Below, piece after piece: positions 36,601-46,336 of a stretch of DNA of 64,000 bases. Below the pieces are notes generated by a model. The model ran no database searches. It worked only from the letters and a program-made list of their open reading frames with translations, and was not told where the DNA came from. How positions within the stretch are numbered: position 1 is the stretch's first letter; every line of letters begins with the position of its first letter. Made by a program: the position numbers and the translations under genes. The stretch is from Liolophura sinensis (Eukaryota; Mollusca; Polyplacophora; Chitonida; Chitonidae): assembly GCF_032854445.1 (NCBI RefSeq), contig NC_088295.1, positions 43,509,385 to 43,573,384 on the forward strand, read 5' to 3'.

Positions 36601-37969
36601 ATTACGAAATTAACATTGTAAGTGTCAAGACTCCAATGACCAGTATAAGGAAAGGAGTCTTTCGGGGCTATCCTTAGCCGTAACATAGTCCATTTCACAA
36701 ATACAATTACATGAAGTTGCACTCAATAAAAAATGCCATCTCCAGTCCTTATAGTCAAAGGCCAGTGATCTGAACTGAGTCTACCTGGACTACACAGAAA
36801 GTAATGACTGTAACAACTGATTGCTTGTTTCTCGTCACTAGCTTATATAGGGTAGAACTATACAACGTTGCATTTGATTTTCTTGGAGTAGTGCCAGAGT
36901 TTTGCCAACTCGCACCTCAGGCACCTTTCTCGTGTCTCTTGCCAAACTACAGGCTGACACAAATATACACGCTACAATTTTGGTGGTTTTCCCTTCATTC
37001 CTTATGAGATTACCGGCCTCGAAGATCATCGCCCCATTTTAAAACCAATTGGTAACCTATCCATCATAATAGCCGTGGTGAGTATAAACAATGTCGCCTC
37101 CAGGGTGTGGAAAGTTCCCAACAAAGCTGCCTTAACACAGTTCATTTTGAAGCCTACAACTACTGCAATATGTCACTGACACAGATGAGAGGTACTATAG
37201 TTGCCATCAGAGGTTGCTTCATTTTAACATGGGGCAATGAGCTTCGAGACAAGCAGCCTGCTTAGGAATAAGGGTGAGGTCGCCAAAATTGTAGTGCATA
37301 TATTTGTGCAGGTCTGTTCTTTTGCTGGAGACACATGATAAGCCCATGATGTGCAAGTTGGCAAGACTCAGCTGGCACAACTCTGAGAAAATCAAATACG
37401 ACATTGTATAGCTCTACCCCATAGTATCAGCGAAAGTGCAGAGGCAGGTTGAGGTAGAGGTAAGTTGTGTCGTACTGTCATTATACTGGTAGCTAAGCTA
37501 CCACATGATTGGTCTACCTATGTTACACCAAATCATTTGGCTTTTACCTTGTCTGCTATTTACCTTTGGCACAGGGGTTTTTGATGAGATTTCTGGTGTA
37601 GGGCGAGGAGAAGTAAAGCTGACGGTAGTTGATCGGTTCGTGGTCACCATGGACACAGTAGAGGAACCTGAGCCAGTTTTCTGTCAGAACTTTGTCTCTT
37701 TCACATTTATTTCTCCACAATGTCTGTCCGTCAATTATGTCCCTCCATCGTTTGCCGACTCTCCTGTACGTCAGCAGTCGTTTGGCAGGAACAAAACTGA
37801 GTACGGTTTCCAAAATGTCGTCTGGCAGGGCATCGAAAGAGAACATGTCGAAGTCAGCGATGTACACTTGTTGTTGGTCACCAACTTGGTGATGTTGTTG
37901 TTGTTGTTGTGAAGGCTTTGTCGCTGTCACGCGGTCGAAGATATGTGATTTTGCAATGTTTCCTCCCAT
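27468..37969 (-). CDS. F-box protein with FBA domain, FBXO2/FBXO6 group (5 exons, 306 aa)
   Basis: Members are substrate receptors of SCF ubiquitin ligases; several bind high-mannose N-glycans on misfolded glycoproteins retrotranslocated from the ER. The F-box (about residues 45-90: LPDDILETVLSFVPAKRLL, then KRWRDIIDGQTLW) binds SKP1. The FBA domain follows (about 115-306), with YTRNLIKNPC, WQVRHNGGHGF, KTQLVDLVAEG, RFDCGGVYSLNVQLLAAD and the C-terminal GVRFVSFTHGG and FWAGHYGPKF, colinear with human FBXO6. Five exons join in phase (406+105+127+127+156 bases) with GT..AG sites. The N terminus has a Gln-rich run (residues about 19-34) and an MGG start. The glycan-contacting Tyr-Trp pair of mammalian FBXO2/FBXO6 reads Phe-Trp (281-282) here. 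Which of the four mammalian paralogues is closest cannot be told by eye, so no symbol is given. Confidence 0.94.
27668..31719. repeat. 88-bp minisatellite, about 46 copies, in intron 4 of the F-box gene
   Basis: Units start gtggtattcgaaagttgg and recur every 88 bp from 27668 to 31632, with a few 1-bp indels. Common variants are ccaggaag/ccacgaag, ttgtaag/ctcgtaag and tattcgaaag/tactcgaaaa. The tactcgaaaa form is mostly in the first kilobase and the gaatgttgg form mostly near the right end. At about 4 kb it makes up most of the 5.9-kb intron. Confidence 0.97.
32152..32520 (+). mobile_element. tRNA-derived SINE (family B)
   Basis: The head reads like a tRNA (tagcacagttggtagagtg as A-box region, ggatcaatcctggg as B-box region) and the 3' end is a (CACT)n run near 32500. 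The middle contains gtctcagtgaagcagcacta, shared with 60905-61095; the head is shared with 59055-59180. It lies in F-box gene intron 4. Confidence 0.8.
32545..32680 (-). mobile_element. 5'-truncated family A SINE
   Basis: Minus-oriented family A body (caagaatatttcacttaccg, then acagagcccggggggaaacc) in intron 4 of the F-box gene. Confidence 0.75.
33068..33329 (-). mobile_element. Near full-length family A SINE with target-site duplication
   Basis: Tail at the left (ttatttacttacttgattgg), B box gttcaagtcc at 33241-33250 on the minus strand, degenerate A box near the right end. It is flanked by aatgcattttagaa (33054-33067) and aatgcatcttagaa (33330-33343), a 14-bp duplication with one mismatch. 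Confidence 0.87.
33492..33618 (-). CDS. F-box/FBA gene exon 4
   Basis: Minus-strand acceptor cttttccag|GCATTC; donor GAACAG|gtgagt, phase 0. It encodes RFDCGGVYSLNVQLLAADHT through RRIWEQ, matching ARADCGCTYQLKVQLASAD of human FBXO6. Confidence 0.94.
33731..33750. repeat. (TCAG)n microsatellite, 5 copies
   Basis: Five head-to-tail tcag units in intron 3 of the F-box gene. Confidence 0.9.
34095..34350 (+). mobile_element. Family C SINE copy
   Basis: Shares gtgtctggtgtctttggcat and cacacctaatggctcc with the complete copy at 7106-7448. A B-box-like gggatcaaaccc follows the head. It ends about 55 bp before exon 3 of the F-box gene in plus coordinates. Confidence 0.75.
34406..34532 (-). CDS. F-box/FBA gene exon 3
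   Basis: Minus-strand acceptor gtttttccag|AGGATG; donor GAATG|gtgagt, phase 2. It encodes CQKTQLVDLVAEGCSISVLD and RLRPPIHISEW, matching KSQLVDLVAEGYWEELLDTFRP in FBXO6. Confidence 0.93.
35085..35700. repeat. 27-bp tandem repeat with 213-bp higher-order copy, intron 2 of the F-box gene
   Basis: Degenerate units of about 27 bp (aatgagatttctatacagcc then cacccaa) fill the stretch. From 35259 a block of eight units (with gattcctgtacc, gagatttatataaa and gagatttca markers in order) is repeated from 35472, so the array grew by duplication of a ~213-bp block. Confidence 0.9.
35758..35862 (-). CDS. F-box/FBA gene exon 2
   Basis: Minus-strand acceptor gtatcacacag|AGAAGT; donor ATTAAAG|gtaaag, phase 1. 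It encodes KLKYWQVRHNGGHGFTSERD and HPGSHSITQYAPIK, the start of the FBA domain (compare WQIDFNGGDRW in FBXO6). The acceptor and intron side are copied at 39131-39334. Confidence 0.92.
35843..36051. repeat. Segment copied at 39131-39334 (copy 1)
   Basis: About 205 bp running from inside exon 2 of the F-box gene (ttgccagtactttaacttct) through its acceptor into intron 1, ending gcagtaatgtttaagggct. It is nearly identical to the second copy except for a short change after gggatttgatg. Confidence 0.95.
37564..37969 (-). CDS. F-box/FBA gene exon 1 (start, Gln-rich segment, F-box)
   Basis: ATG at 37969; ends GCCAAAG|gtaaat, phase 1. It encodes 135 residues: MGGNIAKS start (fits the general N-myristoylation pattern with Gly2, unproven), a Gln/His-rich stretch, the whole F-box and the first FBA residues YTRNLIKNPCAK. 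Confidence 0.93.
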
Positions 37970-38681
37970 GCTAACGCAGTCAAATCTCTGACGTCATGCA
38001 TTCCTACCCTTTAGCTTAATCTGCATTATTCATAATTATGAGGAAATGAAAACTGAAAATTTACAATGGCAAGCTTTCAGTTTCGGACATATCTCATGAA
38101 AATGAGCAGTAGAGTTATCCCCCGTTAAAAAAAAAATTTCGTACTACTGGAAAATTCATACGCGTTAGTTATCATGACGTATGAACTATATATATACAAA
38201 ACGCACGTGTAGTCAAGATATAAAAGTTACCCTGTACACTTATTTGCTTTGCTTTGCGGGTACAAAGGAAGGATGACACAAGGAGGAAACTCAGTTCCAC
38301 TTTATTTATTTTATTTATTTAATATACGGCATCATGTATCTGCTCTGGATACATAGGCCTAAAATTCGGTCGTTCTGTCTGTATGTCGGTTTGCCGGTCA
38401 GTCTGTAAAATCCATCGTTTAACATAGATATCATATCTTTTAATATGGGACATTCTGTTAACGATGCGCGAGACAGGGTGAAACACAGAACTGTGTACAC
38501 TACGTACACTGTGGTACCACGTGCTCAAGTTTATGGGTTGATCGAATCGAAGTGTCCACCCTTTGTCAGAGCCTGACAAACCTCCTGATTTAAAGCTGTA
38601 GTCAAACCAGCTGGCGCTCATTGGTTATCGAATGACCGATCGGCTGCTGCGACATATCAGACTACAACATAGCGAGTAAAG

Positions 38682-38892
38682 CCCGGGATCAAGAAGCGAT
38701 CTTAGACTTAAGTCAAAATTTTAATCATTAAATGTATTATTTTCCTTTGCATTGTTTCAGGTGAAATTTGTTACTTACCCAGAACTTGTGTTTCCCAGCC
38801 GTATTTTGACCTTGTGACATCAAAAAAACAATTTTAAGGTGATCTGAAATTTTGACTTTAGTCTAAGATCACTTCGTGGTCTCAGATCCTGA
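38682..38892. mobile_element. Short inverted-repeat (MITE-like) element
   Basis: gatcttagacttaagtcaaa near the left end is matched in reverse complement at about 38847-38873, with further similarity to the outer ends. About 210 bp in all, no coding capacity. No target-site duplication could be fixed. Confidence 0.65.
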
Positions 38893-39130
38893 GCAGCAAC
38901 GCACTACAGTGTGACATATATAATTAGCAAATGATTTTAAACATGTAATTGGTGAAACCCAGCCAGCCTCTTGCCAATTTACCTCAGTTAACCAGGGTTT
39001 GATCCCAACTGTTCATGGATATGTTTAGTAATTTCGTGCCCTCTAAAACCATGGCTTAGGTAGAATTGAGCCTAGCTGTATGTAAAAAAATAAAATAAAA
39101 TGCAACCTATTAGACGTCACAGGTCTCGAA

Positions 39131-39334
39131 TTGCCAGTACTTTAACTTCTCTGTGTGATACAATGAAAGAACATTTCAAAATTAATTTCAGTACTTTTGT
39201 ACATGTACATTTATAATAATGCTGCATGGTACATATATATTAAGGGATTTGATGGGACCATTACTCATTAATAGTTATCCCCCAAGAACAGTCAACTTAT
39301 ATAATACCCGGTAGCAGTAATGTTTAAGGGCTGT
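39131..39334. repeat. Segment copied from the F-box gene exon 2 / intron 1 junction (copy 2)
   Basis: Nearly identical to 35843-36051 in the same orientation, about 1.2 kb upstream of the F-box start codon. It carries the exon 2 splice acceptor and the first ~20 exon bases without the rest of the exon. Confidence 0.95.
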
Positions 39335-40027
39335 GTTGTCATACAACATTTAATAACAATTGCATGAAAACAATACAACGGAACCAGGCCTCGGGGGTGT
39401 TTAGTCCACCAGCAGAAGCCTGGTTTATGCAGGTATAAAATATGACAGAATACAGCATTGAGTAAAAACCGACCAAAACAGTGACGACAGTGTGATAGTT
39501 GCCATGCAAATGGTCACAGGTAATCGGTAACCAACGTTTTACCCGATCGAGGAAGGGAAAGCCCCTCTTTAATTAGATTATTTCTGGCTTCGATGGTTGG
39601 TTGTTTATATTGATGTCATCACCATTGAATCAAATGATATTTACTTAAGACCTTTGTATTTTATTTGATTTGCGATGCCATGAAAGGATTTGTAATTATT
39701 ATTATTATTATTATATTTTTTTTTTACTCATTTAACTGGAGTCTTACGCCGTATATACTCAAGAATATTTCATTTATACGCTGGCGGGAATGAATTGTAA
39801 GCTATAGTCCTGTAAGTCCTATACTGATAATCAAGCTGATGGACTGTTCAGTATGTGCGGAAAATATTAAATTCTTTCCGTACATACTGCAACCTGAGTG
39901 TCTGTTATACGCCGGTAACAGGATGGCGCGATAATGAATCGTTCAGCGATTTTTTTCCGAACCTGACCGTCTGACCATGCGCCTATATAGGCCGATGTAT
40001 GTATGACGATGCGTCGCACCTTTCCCT

Positions 40028-40198
40028 GTGAGTTCAGTCTATCCCATGCTGGCTTCACCTCCGGTCGCGGGCTATGGAAAGCCATGGTCATTGGTTTCCC
40101 CGGGTTCTGCCCGGTTTCCTCCCATAATTCTGGCCGCCGTATAAGTGAAACATTCTTGAATACGAACTAAAACACCGATCAAATAAATACATAAATAA
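40028..40198 (+). mobile_element. Family A SINE, partial
   Basis: Body words gtttccccgggttctgcccg and ataagtgaaacattcttgaa, tail aaacaccgatcaaataaata. The 5' head is degraded. Confidence 0.75.
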
Positions 40199-41119
40199 TA
40201 ATGTTCTAAATACATTAAAGGATTAAAGGCGTGATACATCTCTAATGCATTTATTTGAATGGAATTTTGATTATATCCAAGCATTTAATCTGAATTATGA
40301 TAATATTTATGAATTTAATAAAAAATATAAATATGATTAAAATACAGGTTGAACACATTTATTAGCTTCTAATGCAAATATATTTTTGTCTTACATGTGT
40401 TACATCCACATTCATGACATTATTACGCAAAGGCAATTTGTAATTATATACCAAGGGGTGGTCCCAAATATCCATCATACAAAAATTATTTTCAAGCGTC
40501 TTTTTCTTTTTAAAGAAAAGCCGAAAAATATATTGCAGACAACATCATTTACAGCTAACATTTCTCACTCTTTCATCTGAAAGTTGTGTAATTTTTATGT
40601 TTTCCCCAATTTTAATGATCTGTGCTGTATGAACTGAGCTCCATTGTAGATTTCATTGCGTCCGTTCTAAAACGTATATAAATATGATATACAATGATGT
40701 AGATCTTTTTTTAAGGTAACCGTCGGTAGGATGATATTAAGAACCAGATTTGGGGAAATTTAAAGGCAGGAAATAACCTGCTGTTTGTATCAGTTCTGCA
40801 CTGGTACCAGTAAATGAACAAGAAATATGTTTGTTGAAAACTCAGAAAAATGTCTTCCATCGAAAAACATAAACATCAAAGACTATAGATCCCTGAACGT
40901 CATGAAATCTTAGATCAATGAACTTATACAAGGTACGAATATTATTTATGGCCGTGGTTAGACCAAGTGCGGTTTATGTACACACGGGCGCGTGCAAACA
41001 AAGGTGGGCTTCTCTATCCATAAAGTAGCTTGTTGACTCCCACGGGACACCAAAAGCTTATATACCGTCTTGTGAGCTTGCCGCGAAGAGCTGTGCCAGA
41101 TTGAATGCATTTGGCTTTG

Positions 41120-41133
41120 TATATATATATATG
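41120..41133 (+). promoter_or_regulatory. Possible TATA box of the Cys-rich peptide gene
   Basis: A tatatatatatatg run starts about 35 bp before the ATG at 41156. If used, the 5' UTR would be very short; it may equally be a plain AT microsatellite. Confidence 0.3.
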
Positions 41134-41155
41134 CGTTTTACGATCTGACTCAACC

Positions 41156-41222
41156 ATGATCCCGTCTACCAGCGCAGTTTGCTGTTTACTCATGCTCTTC
41201 ATACTTTTGCCACAGACCGTTG
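41156..41222 (+). CDS. Cys-rich peptide exon 1 (signal peptide)
   Basis: ATG in context caaccATGa; ends ACCGTTG|gtgagt, phase 1. It encodes 22 residues plus one base, nearly exactly the signal peptide, a common exon layout for secreted defence peptides. Confidence 0.78.
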
Positions 41223-42946
41223 GTGAGTATTGACCACAGGGTATCAGTGTGTGGAATTGCAAGGTATATGCTTGCAATTTCCCAGCTTGTATCAAAAACT
41301 GATCATTCTCTGAAACTTACCTGTATAGACAACGAATGTGCTGTGCACATACGTGACTGTAACAGAAGTTAGAATGTGTAAGGATATATACATTATTGCT
41401 AGGAGGAAAACGGCTTAACCTGTACGAACAACAAAATGATAATTTTTAGGCGTGTGGAATAAACGGAAAGTATGAGTCACGGTCAGCGATGTGGAATAGA
41501 AATATTTGAACAATATACAACCTTTTCTGCTTGATTTTCACCTCGATATAAAAATTAATCGATCTTTCCATATGTAACACCATCAGCTATATTAAAGTTT
41601 TAATCTTGCTATAAGGCTGTGAGCACATATGAACTTCTGATGAGATTAATATATGTTAATACACTCAAAAAATTCATCTGTTAATTTCAGCAGTAAATCT
41701 GTTGTCTGAGTGATGCTAGAATGTGTTCTGTTATTATAACACAATATTCTGACATACTCAACAAAACGTCTTGTTAGTCTGATAGAATCTTTATATTAAA
41801 TTAATAGAATAGGTGTGTTATATTTAACCCAACAATCTCCTTATATATTTTATCACAAAAAATATCAGAATGTATTCTATAGCATCACCCAGACAACATA
41901 CTTTCTGTTAAAATAAACAGAATAAGAGTGTATTTATATTTTCATGTAGTTTATATGTTTCTATTTATTGAAGATATGTCGTGTACGGTGCCGTAACAAT
42001 TTATCATTACACGTGTAGGCCTATACATCTATATTTAACAATGAAAGTAAAGTGGCAAGGCGTAGCTCATTTTATGTATAGGCCAATGTGAGTTCAAGTC
42101 CAGTTTCCTCTCCGGCCGTACGTGGGAAGGTCTCCCAGCAACATGCGGAAGGTCGTGGGTTTGGCCCGGACTCTGCCCGGTTTCCTAGCTCAATAATGCT
42201 GGCCGTCGTCGTATAACTGAAATATTCTTGAGTACCGCACCAATCAAATAAATAAATATAGGCCAATGTTAAATGTATAAACTATGTTGCTCTATATTCC
42301 AAAATCTATATCACATATGTAGAGAGCAGGGGTTAAAAAGTACAAATGTGTGAAAAGTGAAATATTGGTGCGAGTCGCGTTACTTTATATTCCCCTTAAA
42401 GTCGCGTCAGAAACAGTGTAGTTACAAACGAGTTATATAATTATAATTATACACGTCATATATAAGCAGGCCCTTTTTTGGTCTAGATGGCTAAGATGAT
42501 AGCTCGCTCTGCTGTGACTGTATAACACTTGACGGATGAGGTCACGCGTTCGAATCTATCTGGTTTCCTCTACCCATAAACATGACCGCCGTCATGTAAA
42601 GGACTGGGAGCTTTTCGTTACATACGGCATTAAATACAAATGAAATAAATAAATTATATACACAGGATGAACCTATAATAAATATATATGCATATGAAAG
42701 AAATCATGGTAATTTATTTGTGCATTCATAATAAAAAATAATTTTTTTTTCTGCCGAGCAGCCGTACCTCCCGTCCCAGAAAAACTGGACACCTTGGTGC
42801 GAATTCGCGTAAAGAGATGGAACCATCGCATGTTCGCGTGCAACTGCCGCTTCCAGATCAAATGTTACAGCGACGTGTACTGCAAACTAAAAAAGGGAAA
42901 ACCGTCGTCTTGTCGGCCTAACTGTTGTGGACTGGATTGTACTTAA
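41156..42946 (+). CDS. Small secreted cysteine-rich peptide precursor (2 exons, 83 aa)
   Basis: Not recognised as a named family. Exon 1 (41156-41222) and exon 2 (42762-42946) join GTTG|gtgagt to gccgagcag|CCGTA in phase 1, giving 83 residues. Residues 1 to about 23 form a typical signal peptide (hydrophobic CCLLMLFILLPQ core, cleavage likely near TVA|VP). A short propeptide follows, ending in RVKR (38-41), a furin-type site. The remaining 42 residues are cationic with eight Cys spaced C-x-C-x5-C-x5-C-x9-C-x3-CC-x3-C, one residue before the TAA. Signal, furin site and all-even Cys in the last exon are strong signs of a real secreted peptide: antimicrobial, defensive or signalling are all possible. 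Intron 1 holds a MITE and SINEs. Function is unknown. Confidence 0.8.
41659..41933. mobile_element. MITE with long inverted repeats in the intron of the Cys-rich peptide gene
   Basis: About 275 bp. The left end (atacactc, then tgttgtctgagtgatgctag) is matched in reverse complement by the right end (gcatcacccagacaaca, then gagtgtat) over roughly 85 bp. TTA flanks both sides (41656-41658, 41934-41936), which fits the 3-bp TWA duplication of PIF/Harbinger-type elements, though three bases are weak evidence. Confidence 0.75.
42090..42256 (+). mobile_element. 5'-truncated family A SINE with target-site duplication
   Basis: Begins at the B box (gagttcaagtccag) and ends in caaataaataaa. The 13-bp tataggccaatgt occurs at 42077-42089 and 42257-42269. 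Confidence 0.88.
42484..42655 (+). mobile_element. tRNA-derived SINE (family D)
   Basis: Head tctagatggctaagatgata, B box gttcgaatc (42548-42556), tail aaatgaaataaataaatta. It ends about 100 bp before exon 2 of the peptide gene. A related tail is at about 53220-53310. Confidence 0.7.
42762..42946 (+). CDS. Cys-rich peptide exon 2 (propeptide and mature peptide)
   Basis: A run of nine T and ctgccgagcag precede the exon. It encodes residues 23-83, from VPPVPEKLD through the RVKR cleavage site to the eight-Cys mature part, and ends with TAA at 42944-42946. Confidence 0.8.
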
Positions 42947-43784
42947 TTCTTCTCCATGGACGAGCTTAAAGTAATAACTGGGACAAGATTAATGAAAGTT
43001 TAAAATCTTGAATTGTATGGCGTCTTTACATGGAGCTAGCAAAGCATATACAAGCCTGGGTGATTTGTATTTCATTCATTCCGGTCATTTTTTGGTTTTT
43101 GTTTTTGCACAGATATGTGCATATAGTTGAAAATAGTCTGGATTGCTTTTCTTTATAAACTGAATATAGATGCATGTTATTCTCATTTTAATGGCGAGTG
43201 TTTTGCTATAAACATGAAGGGGATACAATGTATAGATACGGTGTGAAGTGATTTTGCATTAACAAACTGTACCTGCCATCAGTTATGTAAATTATTGATA
43301 CGGTTGACATGTATATATAGTGTTAGTGCGGCAGCATGATATATGGATGTATTGTTAATTTGTGGTTTAATGCAGAGTATATGTTAACTCGAAGCATGCT
43401 TTAGTTTAGTCTGATTTATGTTTTTATGGTCAGTTAAAAATACAAACATGTGTAATAACTGTCCGGTTTCCTCCCACCATAATGCTGGCCGCCGTCGTAT
43501 ATGTGTAAAATTCTTAAGTACGACGTAAACGCTAATGAGATAAATAAATAACGGCTCAACACACGGTTATGTTGGAATCTTGTTACATTTTTGATCTGCA
43601 GGGGCATGTCTGGCCAAATATTTCTGGATGAAATTCTATATATTCGCAAAGCCGAGAATAAGTAAAAATTGATACGAAAGTTATATACTGGAACATAATC
43701 CAGCACTGTGAAATGTCTCAACGGTTGGATTTACAATAGATCATATCTGTAAACAAAGAAAAGCTAAACCGTGTGCACACAAAA

Positions 43785-44185
43785 ACATATGTTGAAATCT
43801 ATAACACAACATCTTCATCGCGTGTTGGTTTCATTCAACACAGAAATGTATTACCCCATAACAAACAATTGTTAAATAAATGTGAAGTACACATGTCTGT
43901 GTTAGAAAACAATAAAACCAAACCAAAACGAAGTAATTTATGCAAATCTTGCGCAGTTTGTGGTGCGTGGAACTGCAGACAGCGATTTACAATGGGGTTC
44001 CGGATTTGCTACACAAGTATTGTGTTTAACACCCAACACATCTTGTGCTCAATTCTTTTCAACACAGGTTAACTTAACACAAGATAGAGTTGTTCAAATA
44101 TGACACAAGACTTTTGCTGAAAAGAGCACAATTATGTTTTTGTGTATATCGGTGTGACTCTGGTTTTACTGTCTGCGCTGTAGGT
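43785..44185 (+). repeat. Dispersed repeat, copy 1 (other copy 49640-49995)
   Basis: Shares ordered words with the second copy: ttcattcaacacag, gttaaataaatgtgaa, cacatgtctgtgttagaaaa, cttgtgctcaattc, caaatatgacacaaga. Same orientation, many substitutions. Class unknown; no inverted ends were clear. Confidence 0.7.
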
Positions 44186-45185
44186 TTTTTCATTACAATA
44201 CATAACATACCCCATGATTTTAACCACCTGCACCAACCATTGCAAAGATATTCAACGACATAACTTCGATTTCCGGTGAAAAATAATTTACCTATATGTA
44301 TGCAGCTGGCATGTATGGTAAAGGTAATGTTTATTATGAATTTTAAATGTGTACAAAATATTTCGGAAATACGCTTTTTCCTGGTTCTTCATTTCTTTCT
44401 CACAGGTACACCAGTTGTTTCCATTGTGCAATTTAAGGACTATATTTTTTCATTTTATATATACATATCATCTCCAAAAATGGAATATAAACAGCTTACT
44501 TAAATGCATTATACTGATCCGAAAAAAATTAGGATAATTTGGAGTAGTCGTTTAGGTAATACTTATACACTGTATATGTTATCTTTTGTGTGTCTTTTAC
44601 CTCTTGATTGGCAATCCACTGCTTTCAACTGAAACTTGTTAAAAACATATAAGATTTCGCGCTCGCTTTCTTCAAACGTTATCGATACCCTTTGACGTGT
44701 TATGGTATAATGAAGTAGGTAAGGCCGCAGGTGTTCGATAGATAATCTTTGTGTTTTAGTGCCAGGGTAAGATAAGCTATGATAGGATTGCAACAGATGC
44801 TCAGGTATTATATTTACCGGCATATATCAAACTAGGAATTAACCTTAAGTGTACGCCTTCCAAAGTTCTTATCTCCGTCCCTTTATTGATGTGTATATTG
44901 ACAAAGCCAATGTTTACACAATTAAATGTACGATAAACGGCTTTTATCAAATAGTTTTCCACGTGTCCTTGGTTGTCTGGGGTGAATACATAAGAGGGAA
45001 AGCTTAGATGCATAAGTAACCAACATATTATACTTACCATGCATTCTCTTGTTCATTTTAAAGCGTTAAAGGCAAATTAATGCCTTTTTTCAGTGCTACA
45101 CTAAACTCAATAAATCCTAGGATTTCTATGAAATATCATTGTTTATGCATCAATTATAACTCCACAAGATACCGCTTTTTATTAT

Positions 45186-45370
45186 ATTTATTTCTTGATG
45201 GACTGATGTTTTACGCCATGCTCAACAATATTTCAAGTACACATGACGGGCAATGGTGCACGGGAGGAAACCGGGCAGAGCCCGCGGGAAACCCACAACC
45301 CTTCTCAGATTGCTGACATACCATCCCCCATATGGCCGGAGAGGAAGACAGTACAAGCTGCACTTGCGCT
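45186..45370 (-). mobile_element. 5'-truncated family A SINE
   Basis: Minus-oriented body (aaaccgggcagagcccgcgg, then ccatatggccggagaggaag) with tail tatttatttcttgatgg at the left. Confidence 0.75.
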
Positions 45371-45620
45371 AGCACGTTAATCACTGGTTTTTGTTATATA
45401 GACAGCCTTTATCAAACGAAGCAGAGCAATTTCTTTTAAACGAAATGGAAAACATCTCAGCTTCTCCATGCAGGATTCAACACGGGGGCGTCCTGGAAGC
45501 TAATCAAATATTTTACGGGGAGTCCGAACAGGGTGTCAGAACTGTTGTATAGGCAGACAGGGGTGAGACTACAGATGAAGTATAACTAAAGATGACTACT
45601 GGTTCGGGATAGACAGTACA

Positions 45621-45900
45621 GACATAGGTCAGTAGTGTATCCGAGAAATAGGCCTAAGTGGAATTCAGTTCGGTGTCAAGTCATTGTTCACGGTATTACT
45701 ACAAGAGCCCTTCTAGACATAGGTAAGTAGTGTATCCGAGAAAAAGGCCTATGTCGGATAGGGCCAGGTGTCAAGACGGTGTTCACGGTATTACTACAAG
45801 AGCCCGTCTAGACATAGGTCAGGAGTGTATTCGAGAAAAAGGCCCATGTGGGATTCAGTCCGGTGTCAAGACAGTGCATGCTCACGGTATTACGGTTGGT
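45621..45900. repeat. 95-bp tandem repeat, 3 copies
   Basis: gacataggtcagtagtgtat begins at 45621, 45716 (gacataggtaagtag) and 45811 (gacataggtcaggag), with cacggtattactacaagagc in each of the first two units. The third unit diverges after cacggtattac. Confidence 0.88.
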
Positions 45901-46336
45901 CAAGAACTGTCAATGTTCAAGGTCCCCACTTTAGTAAATCCAGGGTCTCGATCCGCGGTGAACCAGCAGCATCATCGGGACACACCGTCTCACCACAAAA
46001 GTATACTGCGATGGTACTGCACAGAGCCCCCTCGGCAACCCCGTTTCTACTATATGCATTCACTACGGTGCAAGAGAGTGGCTGGCCACGAAAGATATGA
46101 ACAGTTCCAAACCTCCGGGGCGACCTACGGACCATCCCAGATGACCATGGTTCGTCAAAGTATCCTTACAGTTCAAACTCCGATGTGTATCGTTTTTGAA
46201 CAAAATCGTCTTGGTTGAATACATGAACAGATGCAGTTAAACTGCAATTGTAACACATGATTTTATTAACGCTAACATGCATATAAAGTGTAGCATGGCA
46301 CACGACTTGGAAGCTAATTAAATTTATGCGCTCAGG

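Larger units (their letters stand above)
37970..41155. other. Spacer between the F-box gene and the Cys-rich peptide gene
   Basis: It holds the F-box promoter side and, by divergence of the two genes, the promoter side of the peptide gene. It contains repeats described separately (38682-38892, 39131-39334), a block related to 58236-58350 at about 39369-39500, an (ATT)n run near 39697 and SINE pieces at about 39727-39790 (minus) and 40028-40198 (plus). No exon was recognised. Confidence 0.55.

Noticed and set aside
37505-37912. Plus-strand 135-codon open frame
   Set aside because: It is the antisense shadow of F-box gene exon 1.
42484-42560. tRNA gene
   Set aside because: A and B box-like words are present, but they are followed by a SINE body and tail.
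43773-44072. 99-codon plus-strand open frame with several Cys
   Set aside because: It lies within a dispersed repeat that has a second, frame-broken copy at 49640-49995.
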